Assembly (NCBI RefSeq): GCF_003569915.1
Contig: NZ_KZ984467.1
Span: 1 to 59,705, forward strand
DNA: 59,705 bases
Direction of reading: 5' to 3'
From: Comamonas testosteroni
GTDB lineage: Bacteria; Pseudomonadota; Gammaproteobacteria; Burkholderiales; Burkholderiaceae_C
In this document: one piece after another, positions 33,990-41,946 of the stretch
How the letters are laid out: every line of letters begins with the position of its first letter
Position numbering within the stretch: the first letter of the stretch is position 1
Notes under the pieces: generated by a model
The model's database searches: none
Seen by the model: the letters and a program-made list of their open reading frames with translations, nothing else
Told to the model about the DNA's origin: nothing
Program-made: the position numbers and the translations under genes

Positions 33990-34940
33990 TTATCCCAGCT
34001 GTGCATATTCGGCGGCTTGGAGTGTGACAGCGCGGGAAAAACTGCGCGGCGGGGTTCCGCAGAATTTACGAAATGCCTCATAAAACTGCGTATATGAATC
34101 AAAGCCGCTGGCAATGCCAATATCCCAGATCGGCATATCGGGCTCGCGCTGCATCATTCGGCGGGCAAAGGCAATACGGCACATCAGCACATACTGCCAG
34201 AGGCTGATATTGCGGGTTTTGCGGAATTTACGGCACAGATGATAAACACTGAGATTGACGGAAGCTGCAATATTGTCGAGTGTCAAAGGCTCGCTGAGAT
34301 TGCTCAATATATATTCGTCGAGTCGGGCCAGAATATGTCTTGGCAAAGTACCGCTGATGGGGCGTTCCGTGGGCTGTTCAAGCGCATAGAGTGACGCAAG
34401 CCGAAGTCCGCAGGCCAGAAGCGCGGACTGCTCGAACAAGGCTCCGCCCAGATGTCTGTTTTGAATATGGCGGTCCAGCTCCAATATCAGCTGCGCGAGA
34501 CCAAAATCATGGGCCCCCGAGAAATTGGATTGCAACAGGGGCGTGTTTTTCAAAGCCTCCTGATAATTCAAGACCAAGGCCTCGGGATTGATGGAAAGAA
34601 AAACGGCATCCAGGGGGGCCTGCCATGAACTCGATAATTCAACATTCGCAGCGCGAAAATAGATTTGGCCCGAATTCATCCGGCCTTCGATTTTTTGCCC
34701 GTTGACTGTCCATTGAATAGGGGTAGGGGCCTTCGAGCGAGGAATCGCCAGGCAATGGTGGGGCATGATGGTGTTGGGCAATGAGCCAGGCAGCAGAAAA
34801 TGCCGCTCCAGCACAAAGCCGTTCCATTGAAAGGATGCGCTACCGTAATAAGGGTCTGTGGAAATGGCGGAGACTTCCTGACCATCGCCGCCTATGGCTT
34901 GCAGCTGTGTCGGGTTGCGGCGGATGGAAGTCCCTGTCAT
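33990..34940 (-). CDS. AraC-family transcriptional regulator
   Basis: The protein has 316 residues from the ATG at 34940; a frame to 35054 uses a TTG inside a palindrome and adds 38 unconvincing residues. The N-terminal about 200 residues form an unassigned sensor domain. The C-terminal AraC domain has both helix-turn-helix motifs: LTLDNIAASVNLSVYHLCRKFRKT and IWDIGIASGFDSYTQFYEAF, ending CGTPPRSFSRA. Base composition is visibly poorer in GC than the lpxK and exb genes. It is divergent from the LuxR-type gene at 35396. The effector and targets are unknown. Confidence 0.85.
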   Translation of the reverse strand: MTGTSIRRNPTQLQAIGGDGQEVSAISTDPYYGSASFQWNGFVLERHFLLPGSLPNTIMPHHCLAIPRSKAPTPIQWTVNGQKIEGRMNSGQIYFRAANVELSSSWQAPLDAVFLSINPEALVLNYQEALKNTPLLQSNFSGAHDFGLAQLILELDRHIQNRHLGGALFEQSALLACGLRLASLYALEQPTERPISGTLPRHILARLDEYILSNLSEPLTLDNIAASVNLSVYHLCRKFRKTRNISLWQYVLMCRIAFARRMMQREPDMPIWDIGIASGFDSYTQFYEAFRKFCGTPPRSFSRAVTLQAAEYAQLG

Positions 34941-35395
34941 TTTTGATTTCGAGAAAAAGCTCGCTTGATTTTCAAATCGATCATTACGAGTTCTTGTCGG
35001 AGAAAACCGGCGGCCCCAGTCGGCAAGCCGTGGCGCCTTGAATATTGCATTCAATGCAATATTTCAATTCGAACTTCAAAAGTCAGCGCATTGATTCAGG
35101 ATCCTTATTTATGGGGATGTGCCGCTCCAGCCTATGTCGGTTTCAAGACATTAAAAGCCGGTTGCCGAATCCAATGACGCCCATTGCACGCAGTCATCCG
35201 GGGGAAGGTGGCATCTGAGCGCCTAGAAGAGGCTTCGAAAAATGCGCAAGAAACCGAAAGTGCGACAGCGAAAAATAGCTACTCTTACTCAGGTCGTTGA
35301 TTCCCGGAATAGAAATTCTCGAGAGCCTTGTTGATAGTTTGTTGAACGCATTATTTTGGGTGACGCATTGCTGAGGGATCGATGAGGTCATTTTT
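34941..35395. other. Divergent control region between AraC and LuxR genes
   Basis: About 455 bases without a supported gene, of lower GC than the surroundings. It contains the 23-base palindrome at 35041-35063. Confidence 0.55.
35041..35063. promoter_or_regulatory. Perfect 23-base palindrome, probable operator
   Basis: AATATTGCATT (35041-35051) and AATGCAATATT (35053-35063) are exact inverted copies around a central C. It lies 100 bases upstream of the chosen AraC start and 332 upstream of the LuxR-type gene. Such long perfect dyads are usually dimer operators; there is no T run for a terminator. Confidence 0.65.
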
Positions 35396-36523
35396 ATGAA
35401 AAAGCACCATCATTTCGAAGAAAAGCTGCTGGCAATCGTGGATCAGATCTACGCCGCAGCCAGCGGTGATCTGGGCTGGAGCGCGGTTCTGGAGAGCTTT
35501 TGTGAAGTGCTGGCAGCGCAGGCAGTCGACCTGAGCATCTTCAGGGAACCTGCTGTCGCCGATGCACCGGCGGTGGCTGCGGGTTCTGCACAGTCCGGCT
35601 TCATGGATTGCGGCGCGGCGGCCATGCTTGCGGGTCTGGGGCGGCCGTTGGCTTTGTTTGCGCATTCCGCAGGGGCGGAGCATTTCAGAAGTTTAGAGCC
35701 TGAAGGTATCCCCGTTCCCGTGTCCAGCGTTGGGCTGGACACCACCGGCGCTGTGCATTGCCAGCGTGCATGGGTGCGCAGATCCGATGATGGCAGTCCA
35801 TGGATGGTGTTGACCGTGTGTTTCCAGCACCAGGACGAGGTTTGCGGCGAGCTGAGCCGCCAGCGGCTGGCACTTCTGCTGCCCCATATCAGGCGTGCTT
35901 TCAGCGTGGAGCAGCGCTTGAGCCATGCGCTGCATTCAGAAGCGGAGCTGAAAGAGACTCTGGACCATGTCTGCAAGGCGGTGGTGCTGCTCAATTCAGA
36001 TGGACAAATCCTGTACGCGAATGAACTGGCACTGAGCTTGCTGGCCCAAGCGGATGGTATCTGCCGAGCTTCAGATCAGTTGCTGCGTCTGCCTGACAGG
36101 GCCAGTCAGGAGGCCCTGCAGCAGGCGCTGGGACATTGTGGCCAGACTTGTGAGCATGCCCGTGGAGCGCGGGCGGCGCTTCAGATGGTGGTGCGCGGTC
36201 AAGCAGGGCCTTATGTGGTGACGGTGCAGCCGCTGTCCACGACGCAGCGCCTGCGCTCGGATGCTGCAGCGGTGCTCCTGATTCAGGTGCCACAGACGGC
36301 TGAAATCCAGCATCTTCAGCCCATGCGGGATACCTATGGCTTGACGACGTCCGAGCTGCAACTGGTGCATGGATTGGTCAATGGACGGTCGCTCAAGCAG
36401 ATTGCCGCCAGCAAGGGGGCGTCCTACGAAACCATGAGAGTCCATTTGCGGCAGGTTTTTGGCAAGACCGGCGTCAATCGCCAGGCGCTGCTCGTCAATC
36501 TGGCGCGCAGCGGCTATCCATAG
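35396..36523 (+). CDS. LuxR-type (GerE) transcriptional regulator
   Basis: The 375-residue protein has a C-terminal GerE helix-turn-helix: LTTSELQLVHGLVNGRSLKQIA, then YETMRVHLRQVFGKTGVNRQ. A PAS-like segment, ETLDHVCKAVVLLNSDGQILYAN, lies near residues 190-213. The N-terminal third is unassigned. No autoinducer-binding domain or receiver domain is visible, so it is not a standard quorum-sensing or two-component regulator. The ATG has a GAGG site 9 bases upstream. It is divergent from the AraC gene and convergent with exbD. Confidence 0.85.
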   Translation: MKKHHHFEEKLLAIVDQIYAAASGDLGWSAVLESFCEVLAAQAVDLSIFREPAVADAPAVAAGSAQSGFMDCGAAAMLAGLGRPLALFAHSAGAEHFRSLEPEGIPVPVSSVGLDTTGAVHCQRAWVRRSDDGSPWMVLTVCFQHQDEVCGELSRQRLALLLPHIRRAFSVEQRLSHALHSEAELKETLDHVCKAVVLLNSDGQILYANELALSLLAQADGICRASDQLLRLPDRASQEALQQALGHCGQTCEHARGARAALQMVVRGQAGPYVVTVQPLSTTQRLRSDAAAVLLIQVPQTAEIQHLQPMRDTYGLTTSELQLVHGLVNGRSLKQIAASKGASYETMRVHLRQVFGKTGVNRQALLVNLARSGYP

Positions 36524-36585
36524 AAGGATCTGATCGCATGCGAGAGGCCGGAGGGGAGTGTTTGGCAGGTGTCTGTGCAGAAAAG

Positions 36586-36619
36586 AAAACGGGTTGCCCT
36601 TGCAAAGGCAACCCGTTTT
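36586..36619. terminator. Bidirectional terminator, LuxR-type gene/exbD
   Basis: AAAACGGGTTGCC (36586-36598) pairs perfectly with GGCAACCCGTTTT (36607-36619) around an 8-base loop. Confidence 0.92.
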
Positions 36620-36643
36620 TGCGGGGGGCGATGGATTCGGGGA

Positions 36644-37075
36644 TCAGTTGGCCTTGCCAGCAGAGGCGGAGGTCTGTGTGGCAAAGGTGATTTGCGACAG
36701 TCCGGCACGGCGTGCGGCTTCCATCACGGTGACTACCGCCTGATGGGGCGCGGTGGCGTCGGCGCTGATGATGACCACGCTGTCCTTGCCGGCTGCGGCG
36801 GCGCCCGCCAGTGCGGCTGCCACGGCTTGGACGTTGCGGTCGTCCAGCGTCTGTTTGTTGACGGCGTAACGGCCATCGGCAGCGACGGAGACGATGATTT
36901 CCTTGGGCCGGTCGCGCTGCTGCTCAGCGTCGGCCACGGGCAGGGTCAGCTGCAGCTCGGTGAACTTGCTGTAGGTGGTGGAGAGCATCAAAAAGATCAG
37001 CACCACCAGCAGCACGTCGATGAAGGGGATCAGATTGATCTCGGGCTCATCACGGTGGCGGGGACGGAAGTTCAT
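36644..37075 (-). CDS. exbD: ExbD/TolR-family proton-channel subunit
   Basis: The 143-residue inner-membrane protein has one membrane span, INLIPFIDVLLVVLIFLML, with the proton-carrying Asp20. A periplasmic domain follows. With ExbB it forms the motor that energises TonB-dependent outer-membrane transport. It starts 16 bases after the exbB stop. No tonB gene is in the window, so assignment to ExbD rather than TolR rests on the linkage to lpxK that is usual in betaproteobacteria. Confidence 0.9.
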   Translation of the reverse strand: MNFRPRHRDEPEINLIPFIDVLLVVLIFLMLSTTYSKFTELQLTLPVADAEQQRDRPKEIIVSVAADGRYAVNKQTLDDRNVQAVAAALAGAAAAGKDSVVIISADATAPHQAVVTVMEAARRAGLSQITFATQTSASAGKAN

Positions 37076-37091
37076 GGTCGGCGCTTTCCGC

Positions 37092-37727
37092 TCACTTGCC
37101 CAGCTTCAGGCGGCTCAGGTGGCGCACAAACTGCTCGCTAGCCAGCTCCATGCCCAGCAGATAGGCATCCACACGGGCGCGGAAGTAGCGCCAGAAGATC
37201 AGCGTGGGGATGGCAACGATCAGACCAAAAGCCGTGTTGTACAGCGCAATCGAGATGCCATGCGCCAATTGGGCGGGGTTGCCACCGCCGACAGCGCCGC
37301 CACCGGACTGCGAGCCAAAGATCTCGATCATGCCGATGACCGTGCCCAGCAGTCCCAAAAGAGGAGCAGCCGAGGCAATGGTGGCCAAGGCACTGAGGTA
37401 TTTTTCAAGCTTATGGGCAGCAGCGCGGCCTGCGCCTTCCATGGCCGAGCGCAGCTCGTCTTCGCTGCTGTCGGGGTGAGCCTGCAGCGTGCGCAGGCCG
37501 CTGGCCAGTACCTCGCCCAGCGCGGAGCTTTGCGCCAGCTGCTGGGTGGTTTCGGCAGCAGGCAGGTCTTTGGCCGAAACGGAAATTGCTTCATTGAGCA
37601 GATTGGGTGGGGCTACCTTGCTGGTCTTGAGAGCGGCAAAGCGTTCAAAAATCAGGGCCAGGGCCAGAATCGAGCAGGCAATCAAAGGCCAGATTGGCCA
37701 TCCTGCGGCTTGTATGATCGACAGCAA
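37092..37727 (-). CDS. exbB: ExbB/TolQ-family proton-channel subunit
   Basis: The 211-residue inner-membrane protein has three spans: the first is PLIACSILALALIFERF, then APLLGLLGTVIGMIEIF, then ALYNTAFGLIVAIPTLIFW. The last two are the MotA/TolQ/ExbB signature. No ATG fits the N-terminus. I chose a TTG at 37727 (then LSIIQAAGWPIWPL) because GGGAG lies 9 bases upstream and the family start aligns; the frame extending to 37886 has no family likeness. It forms the channel with ExbD. Confidence 0.9.
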   Translation of the reverse strand: MLSIIQAAGWPIWPLIACSILALALIFERFAALKTSKVAPPNLLNEAISVSAKDLPAAETTQQLAQSSALGEVLASGLRTLQAHPDSSEDELRSAMEGAGRAAAHKLEKYLSALATIASAAPLLGLLGTVIGMIEIFGSQSGGGAVGGGNPAQLAHGISIALYNTAFGLIVAIPTLIFWRYFRARVDAYLLGMELASEQFVRHLSRLKLGK

Positions 37728-38173
37728 CGTTGCTCTCCCTCGTCGTTCGAAATTGCAGTCGGCGATTATGACCCAGCGCCGCGCCCTCGCAGCCCGGTGT
37801 GGCAGGGTTTTATGCTGGCGATGACCCTCGGTTTGCGCCAGCGCAGCAAGTTGTTGCCTTGTCGGCCGCGTTTCAAGCCGGCGCAATGTCCTGCGAGCCG
37901 TTGGCAGCCTGTCTCACGTTTCGCACGCGCCTATAGCACAGATTTCTGTGGATAACTTTGTGAGCTAGTGAGTCCGGCTGGGGGCGAGGTAGGCAGCTTG
38001 GCCGTTGTGTGACAAGTGTGTCACTGCGGTGAAATGGATTTATTTGTTTGAAATCAATGAGTTGAGTTTTGTTCTTGGTCTGTTTTCTTCGGTGTGGAGG
38101 ACTTTGTCGCCAGATCGTCTGGATTCCGACATCTGTGGAAAAATCAGACCGCACAAGACCTTGTTAACACCGC
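37728..38173. other. Divergent region exbB/xseA
   Basis: These 446 bases contain no gene. The 3' part (38030-38170) is AT-rich. It holds a perfect dyad (38009-38024) and a perfect DnaA-box sequence on the minus strand (TTATCCACA, at 37947-37955). Confidence 0.5.
38009..38024. promoter_or_regulatory. Inverted repeat GTGACA-N4-TGTCAC
   Basis: Exact 6-base arms flank AGTG, about 150 bases upstream of xseA. It has the form of a dimer operator, but spacing and sequence do not match CRP/FNR sites. Confidence 0.4.
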
Positions 38174-39511
38174 ATGAATTCAATGTTTGAAAGCCCAAAC
38201 CCAGCAAGCACGCCGCGTGTGTGGGATGTTGGCGCGCTATGCCACGCCATTGGTGATGCTTTGCAGGCCCGCTTCAATCCTGTGGCGGTGCGCGGGGAAC
38301 TTAGCGGCTTTTCGCGCGCAGCCAGCGGGCATTGCTACTTCAACCTCAAGGACGCCACGGGCCAGCTGCGCTGCGCCATGTTCCGCCGTGCAGCCGAGCA
38401 TGTGGGCTTCTCGCCACGCGATGGTGAGCTGGTCGAAGTGCGAGGGCGTCTGGGCGTCTACGAGCAGCGCGGCGATTTGCAACTGGTGGTCGAGAGCATG
38501 CAGCGCGCGGGGCAGGGGGCGCTGTTCGAGCAGTTTCTGCGCCTGAAGGCCCAGCTCGAAGCGGAAGGCCTGTTTGACGCTGGCCGCAAGCGCAGCCTGC
38601 CGCCGTTGCCGCGTGGCATTGGTGTGGTTACCTCGCTGGGCGCAGCCGCCCTGCATGATGTGATCACGGCGTTGCGCCGCCGCGTGCCGCATATTCCGGT
38701 GGTGATTGTCCCGGCGCTGGTGCAGGGGGCACAGGCTCCGCAGTCGCTGGTGCAGTCGCTATCAAAAATGTATCAGCTAGCCCAAGCAAATAATGGACAT
38801 GAGGGCGATTTGATGCAGAAATCGCCCGTCATCGACACCATCTTGCTGGTGCGCGGCGGCGGCTCGCTGGAAGATCTCTGGGCCTTTAATGACGAGCAGT
38901 TGGCGCGCACCATTGTGCAAAGCCCGGTGCCGCTGATCAGCGGCGTGGGGCACGAGACCGATTTCACCATTGCCGACTTCTGCGCGGACCTGCGCGCGCC
39001 CACGCCCACGGCGGCGGCCGAACTGGTGGCACAGCCGCGCGAAGTCTGGCTGGGCGCGCTGGACTTGATGCAGGACCGGCTCGACAACGCCGTGCAGCGC
39101 CTGCTGGACCGTCAGGCGCAGCGCCTGGACATGGCCGCGCAGCGCTTGGGCCGCCCCAGCCAGCAACTGGCGCGCAACCAATTGCAGCTCTCGCGCCAAG
39201 CGCAGCGTCTGCGCCATGCCATGCTCATCAAATTGCAGCGCATGGCGCAGAATCAGCAAGCGCTGCAGGTCAATTTGCCGCAAATTCTGCAGCGCAGCCT
39301 GGAGCAGCAAAAACAGAAACTAGACCGCATCGACCTGCGCCTGCAACTGCTGGACCCACGACTGGTGCTGCAGCGCGGCTATGCCTTGCTCAGCGATGAC
39401 AAGGGCAGGCCCGTGACCCAGGTGCGCCAGGCCCCGCCCGGCGCGGCGCTGCTGGCCCAGCTCAGCGACGGCACGGTGGACGTGGTCGTCACCCAGCCGC
39501 GTCTGCTCTAA
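38174..39511 (+). CDS. xseA: Exodeoxyribonuclease VII large subunit
   Basis: The 445-residue protein is the catalytic subunit of ExoVII, which degrades single-stranded DNA. The N-terminal OB domain has VRGELSGFSRAASGHCYFNLKD. The catalytic domain has GVVTSLGAAALHDVITALRRR, LLVRGGGSLEDLWAFND, SGVGHETDFTIADFCADLRAPTPTAAAE and a long C-terminal coiled coil. ATGs at 38174 and 38186 are both possible. Residues about 195-213, between SLVQSL and the VRGGGS core, are encoded by an in-frame copy of the 54-bp repeat and lengthen the protein here compared with E. coli. Confidence 0.95.
   Translation: MNSMFESPNPASTPRVWDVGALCHAIGDALQARFNPVAVRGELSGFSRAASGHCYFNLKDATGQLRCAMFRRAAEHVGFSPRDGELVEVRGRLGVYEQRGDLQLVVESMQRAGQGALFEQFLRLKAQLEAEGLFDAGRKRSLPPLPRGIGVVTSLGAAALHDVITALRRRVPHIPVVIVPALVQGAQAPQSLVQSLSKMYQLAQANNGHEGDLMQKSPVIDTILLVRGGGSLEDLWAFNDEQLARTIVQSPVPLISGVGHETDFTIADFCADLRAPTPTAAAELVAQPREVWLGALDLMQDRLDNAVQRLLDRQAQRLDMAAQRLGRPSQQLARNQLQLSRQAQRLRHAMLIKLQRMAQNQQALQVNLPQILQRSLEQQKQKLDRIDLRLQLLDPRLVLQRGYALLSDDKGRPVTQVRQAPPGAALLAQLSDGTVDVVVTQPRLL
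38758..38811 (-). repeat. 54-bp repeat, copy G, in frame inside xseA
   Basis: Read on the minus strand, AAATCGCCCTCATGTCC, then TTGGGCTAGCTGATAC and a final GATAGC align with copy B. It is 54 bases, exactly 18 codons, and adds SKMYQLAQANNGHEGDL without breaking the frame. Confidence 0.6.
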
Positions 39512-39851
39512 GGGCGGCTGCAAAGCTGCGCAAGCTACGATTTCACCCGCGCATTAACAGGGTTCTTCATCACGTCACTTTTGTGCTGCAGACTGGCAAT
39601 GCGGCAAAGCCCAACAATGGCGGGCTGTAAGCGGTGAGCGCATGCTTTTGTCTCTGCGGTCAATAGTCTTGTTGAAGGGCTTCAGAGCCCTCAGTTCTTT
39701 CTACAATGGTCTGGTTAGTGCAATACTTGACATCTGCAGTACAGCAATGCGCCAGACCGTCAGGTCTGGCACGACGGCTATTGCCCACATGACCGTTGCA
39801 TCGGTGCAATGCGGGACGGCCCCCCCAATTTCAACCACGAGGAAAACCATC
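39512..39851. other. sodB upstream region with hairpins
   Basis: These 340 bases hold no convincing gene. GCCAGACC and GGTCTGGC form a perfect 8-base-pair hairpin at 39751-39770. A TACAAT at 39702 could be a -10 box, but no good -35 is at the right spacing. Confidence 0.5.
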
Positions 39852-40436
39852 ATGGAACGCACTCTGCCCCCACTGCCTTATGCGATGGACGCCCTGGCTC
39901 CTGCCTACAGCAAGGAAACCATGGAGTACCACTACAGCAAGCACCACAACGCTTATGTGGTCAAGCTCAACGAGCTGCAAGTCGGCACCGAGTTTGAAAA
40001 CATGGAGCTGGAAGATGTGATCAAGAAGTCTTCCGGTGGTATCTACAACCAGGCCGCCCAGATCTGGAACCACACCTTCTTCTGGAACTGCATGACTCCT
40101 AACGGCGGTGCAGAACCCACAGGCGCTCTGGCTGACGCCATCAACAAGAAGTGGGGCTCCTACGCCGACTTCAAGAAGGCATTCGTGGCTTCTGCCGTGG
40201 GCAATTTCGGCTCCGGTTGGACCTGGCTGGTCAAGAAGGCTGACGGCTCCGTGGACATCGTCAACATGGGCGCTGCTGGCACCCCTCTGACGACTGGCGA
40301 CAAGGCGCTGCTGACCGTGGACGTCTGGGAACACGCCTACTACATCGACTACCGCAACCTGCGTCCCAAGTTTGTCGAAACTTTCTTCGAGAAGCTGGTG
40401 AACTGGAAGTTTGCCGAAGCCAACTTCGCTGGCTGA
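39852..40436 (+). CDS. sodB: Superoxide dismutase, iron type
   Basis: The 194-residue cytosolic enzyme converts superoxide to oxygen and peroxide. Metal ligands are His27 (EYHYSKHH), His in QIWNHTFFWNCM, and Asp and His in DVWEHAYYIDYRN. The residues around NFGSGWTWL and the AAQIWNHTFFW motif favour Fe. The ATG at 39852 with a GAGG site gives the normal length; the longer frame from 39642 is not coding. It follows xseA, as is common in betaproteobacteria, and ends at two terminators. Confidence 0.95.
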   Translation: MERTLPPLPYAMDALAPAYSKETMEYHYSKHHNAYVVKLNELQVGTEFENMELEDVIKKSSGGIYNQAAQIWNHTFFWNCMTPNGGAEPTGALADAINKKWGSYADFKKAFVASAVGNFGSGWTWLVKKADGSVDIVNMGAAGTPLTTGDKALLTVDVWEHAYYIDYRNLRPKFVETFFEKLVNWKFAEANFAG

Positions 40437-40446
40437 TGAAACCCCG

Positions 40447-40473
40447 CCGCAGTCGCTGACTGCGGGCCGTTTT
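40447..40473 (+). terminator. First hairpin after sodB
   Basis: CCGCAGTC and GACTGCGG pair perfectly around GCT, followed within four bases by TTTT. Confidence 0.75.
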
Positions 40474-40481
40474 CATTGACG

Positions 40482-40514
40482 AAAGGCTCACGATCTGGAT
40501 ATCGTGGGCCTTTT
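40482..40514 (+). terminator. Second, stronger terminator after sodB
   Basis: AAAGGCTCACGAT pairs with ATCGTGGGCCTTT with one T-G wobble around a 6-base loop, followed by T. Confidence 0.85.
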
Positions 40515-40573
40515 GCATTTTCGGGCGGGGCACATCGCATGCTTTGCTGTCAAAAAAACGAGGAGACATATTC

Positions 40574-41932
40574 ATGCAGCACAGCCCGAGGGTGAACAAA
40601 AGGCCCGCTCGTTCGTCATGGCCTGGTGCGGGCCTGTGTTCCATGACGTTGGCGGCACTGCTTTCCGGTTGCGCCAGCGCACCAACAGGCCCTATACAAA
40701 AAGCCAATCCTGAGCGCATGGACCTGCAGGTTTCGGCGCTGGAAGCGCAGGGGCCGTTGCAACTGCCGTTTGCCAGCCCCCAGCGCTGGCTGAACTTTCC
40801 CATGTACCAGAATGACCGCGCCCATGCGGTGGACTTGGGCGCGCTGCGCTGGCGTGCGGACAGTCTGCTGCTGTCGGCCAGCCGCTACCCGCTGCACGGC
40901 GGCGAGTCCTGGCCCAAGGATCTGTACGAGCGCGCCTGGTATGTCTATGCCAAGCGCCTGATCGATTGCCGCAATGGCAACGATGCTGAGCTCAGCGAAG
41001 CCTTGCTCGATCGTGATGGCCAGGTTTTGCTGGAGCGACCCGCCAAATCCAGACCCCGAATGAGCCGCGAGCAGCGCGGTGAATCCAGCCGCTGGCTGAC
41101 CTCCTCGGAAATCGGGCTGGCCTGCCTCGCGGCGGCCCACCCGCAGTTGCTCAACCAGCGCCGGGCGGCTGCGGCGCTGCCGCCCCCCAAGCTCAGTTAT
41201 TTGCCGGTATCGGCCAGTTTGCAGGACGATGTGAGCATGTTGCGTGCGCGGGTGCCATTTCGGGTGGATGGGGCGCAACTCAAGGCCGTCAGCCCGCAGG
41301 GCGCATCGGCCATTCTGTCGAGCATTGGGCAGCAGCGCGCCCAGTGGCAGCGTGATTTGCATGGCCCTGCGGCCAGACTGGAGCAAGCAGACCCAGTCTG
41401 GGAAAGCGATGAGGCGCGTCTGGCGCTCGAAAAAGCGCTCAACACTTCCCGTGAAGAATTGAAGTTTCGCGCCTTGCCAGCGGGCGAGTATCAGCGCTGG
41501 GAAGATTTGCGTGGACAGCGGCACATGCCCAAGCCGCCCGAAGGGCTGGATGAGGCCAAGGCCTCGGCGGCAGAGCTGATTGTGTTGAGGCATGGCAGCT
41601 GTGTCACGAGCCATGCCGTCATCACCGAGTACCGCTGGTATGGCTGGCGCAGCCCTCAGTTGCTGGCGCAGCGTCCGGCAACAGCCGATGAAATGGCTGG
41701 CAGTGCCCAGCCCGTAGCTGAGCTTTGCGCCCAGTTGCGCATGCGCTCGGCCAGTCTGGCCGAAGAAAGTGCCGGGCCACAGCGAGAACCTCAGAAGAAA
41801 GCAGTCACCGATATCACGCAGATTCAGAGCCGCGTCGAGAAGCTGCTGCAGCAGGAGCAGACACCGGAAGTCAAGGCGCAGATCTTGCTGGAGCTCAGAG
41901 GCGCCGCGCAGGACATGGAGACCGAGCAATGA
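40574..41932 (+). CDS. Unknown outer-membrane lipoprotein, partner of WG-repeat protein
   Basis: The 452-residue product is an exported lipoprotein of unknown function. After a basic N-terminus, the hydrophobic stretch ends in a lipobox LLSGC with Cys33, followed by Ala, which predicts outer-membrane sorting. Two probable disulfide Cys (LIDCRNG, EIGLACLA) lie in the exported part, and the C-terminus (VEKLLQQEQTPEVKAQILLELRG) is helical. No domain is recognised. AGGAGA precedes the ATG at 40574. Its stop overlaps an ATG of the next frame (ATGA), and the WG-repeat gene starts 14 bases further on, so the two are probably coupled. Confidence 0.8.
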   Translation: MQHSPRVNKRPARSSWPGAGLCSMTLAALLSGCASAPTGPIQKANPERMDLQVSALEAQGPLQLPFASPQRWLNFPMYQNDRAHAVDLGALRWRADSLLLSASRYPLHGGESWPKDLYERAWYVYAKRLIDCRNGNDAELSEALLDRDGQVLLERPAKSRPRMSREQRGESSRWLTSSEIGLACLAAAHPQLLNQRRAAAALPPPKLSYLPVSASLQDDVSMLRARVPFRVDGAQLKAVSPQGASAILSSIGQQRAQWQRDLHGPAARLEQADPVWESDEARLALEKALNTSREELKFRALPAGEYQRWEDLRGQRHMPKPPEGLDEAKASAAELIVLRHGSCVTSHAVITEYRWYGWRSPQLLAQRPATADEMAGSAQPVAELCAQLRMRSASLAEESAGPQREPQKKAVTDITQIQSRVEKLLQQEQTPEVKAQILLELRGAAQDMETEQ

Positions 41933-41946
41933 GGAGGGCAGCAAAT

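Noticed and set aside
37940..38173. Replication origin near xseA
   Set aside because: Only one perfect DnaA box is present, with no dnaA, dnaN or parA genes and no box cluster.
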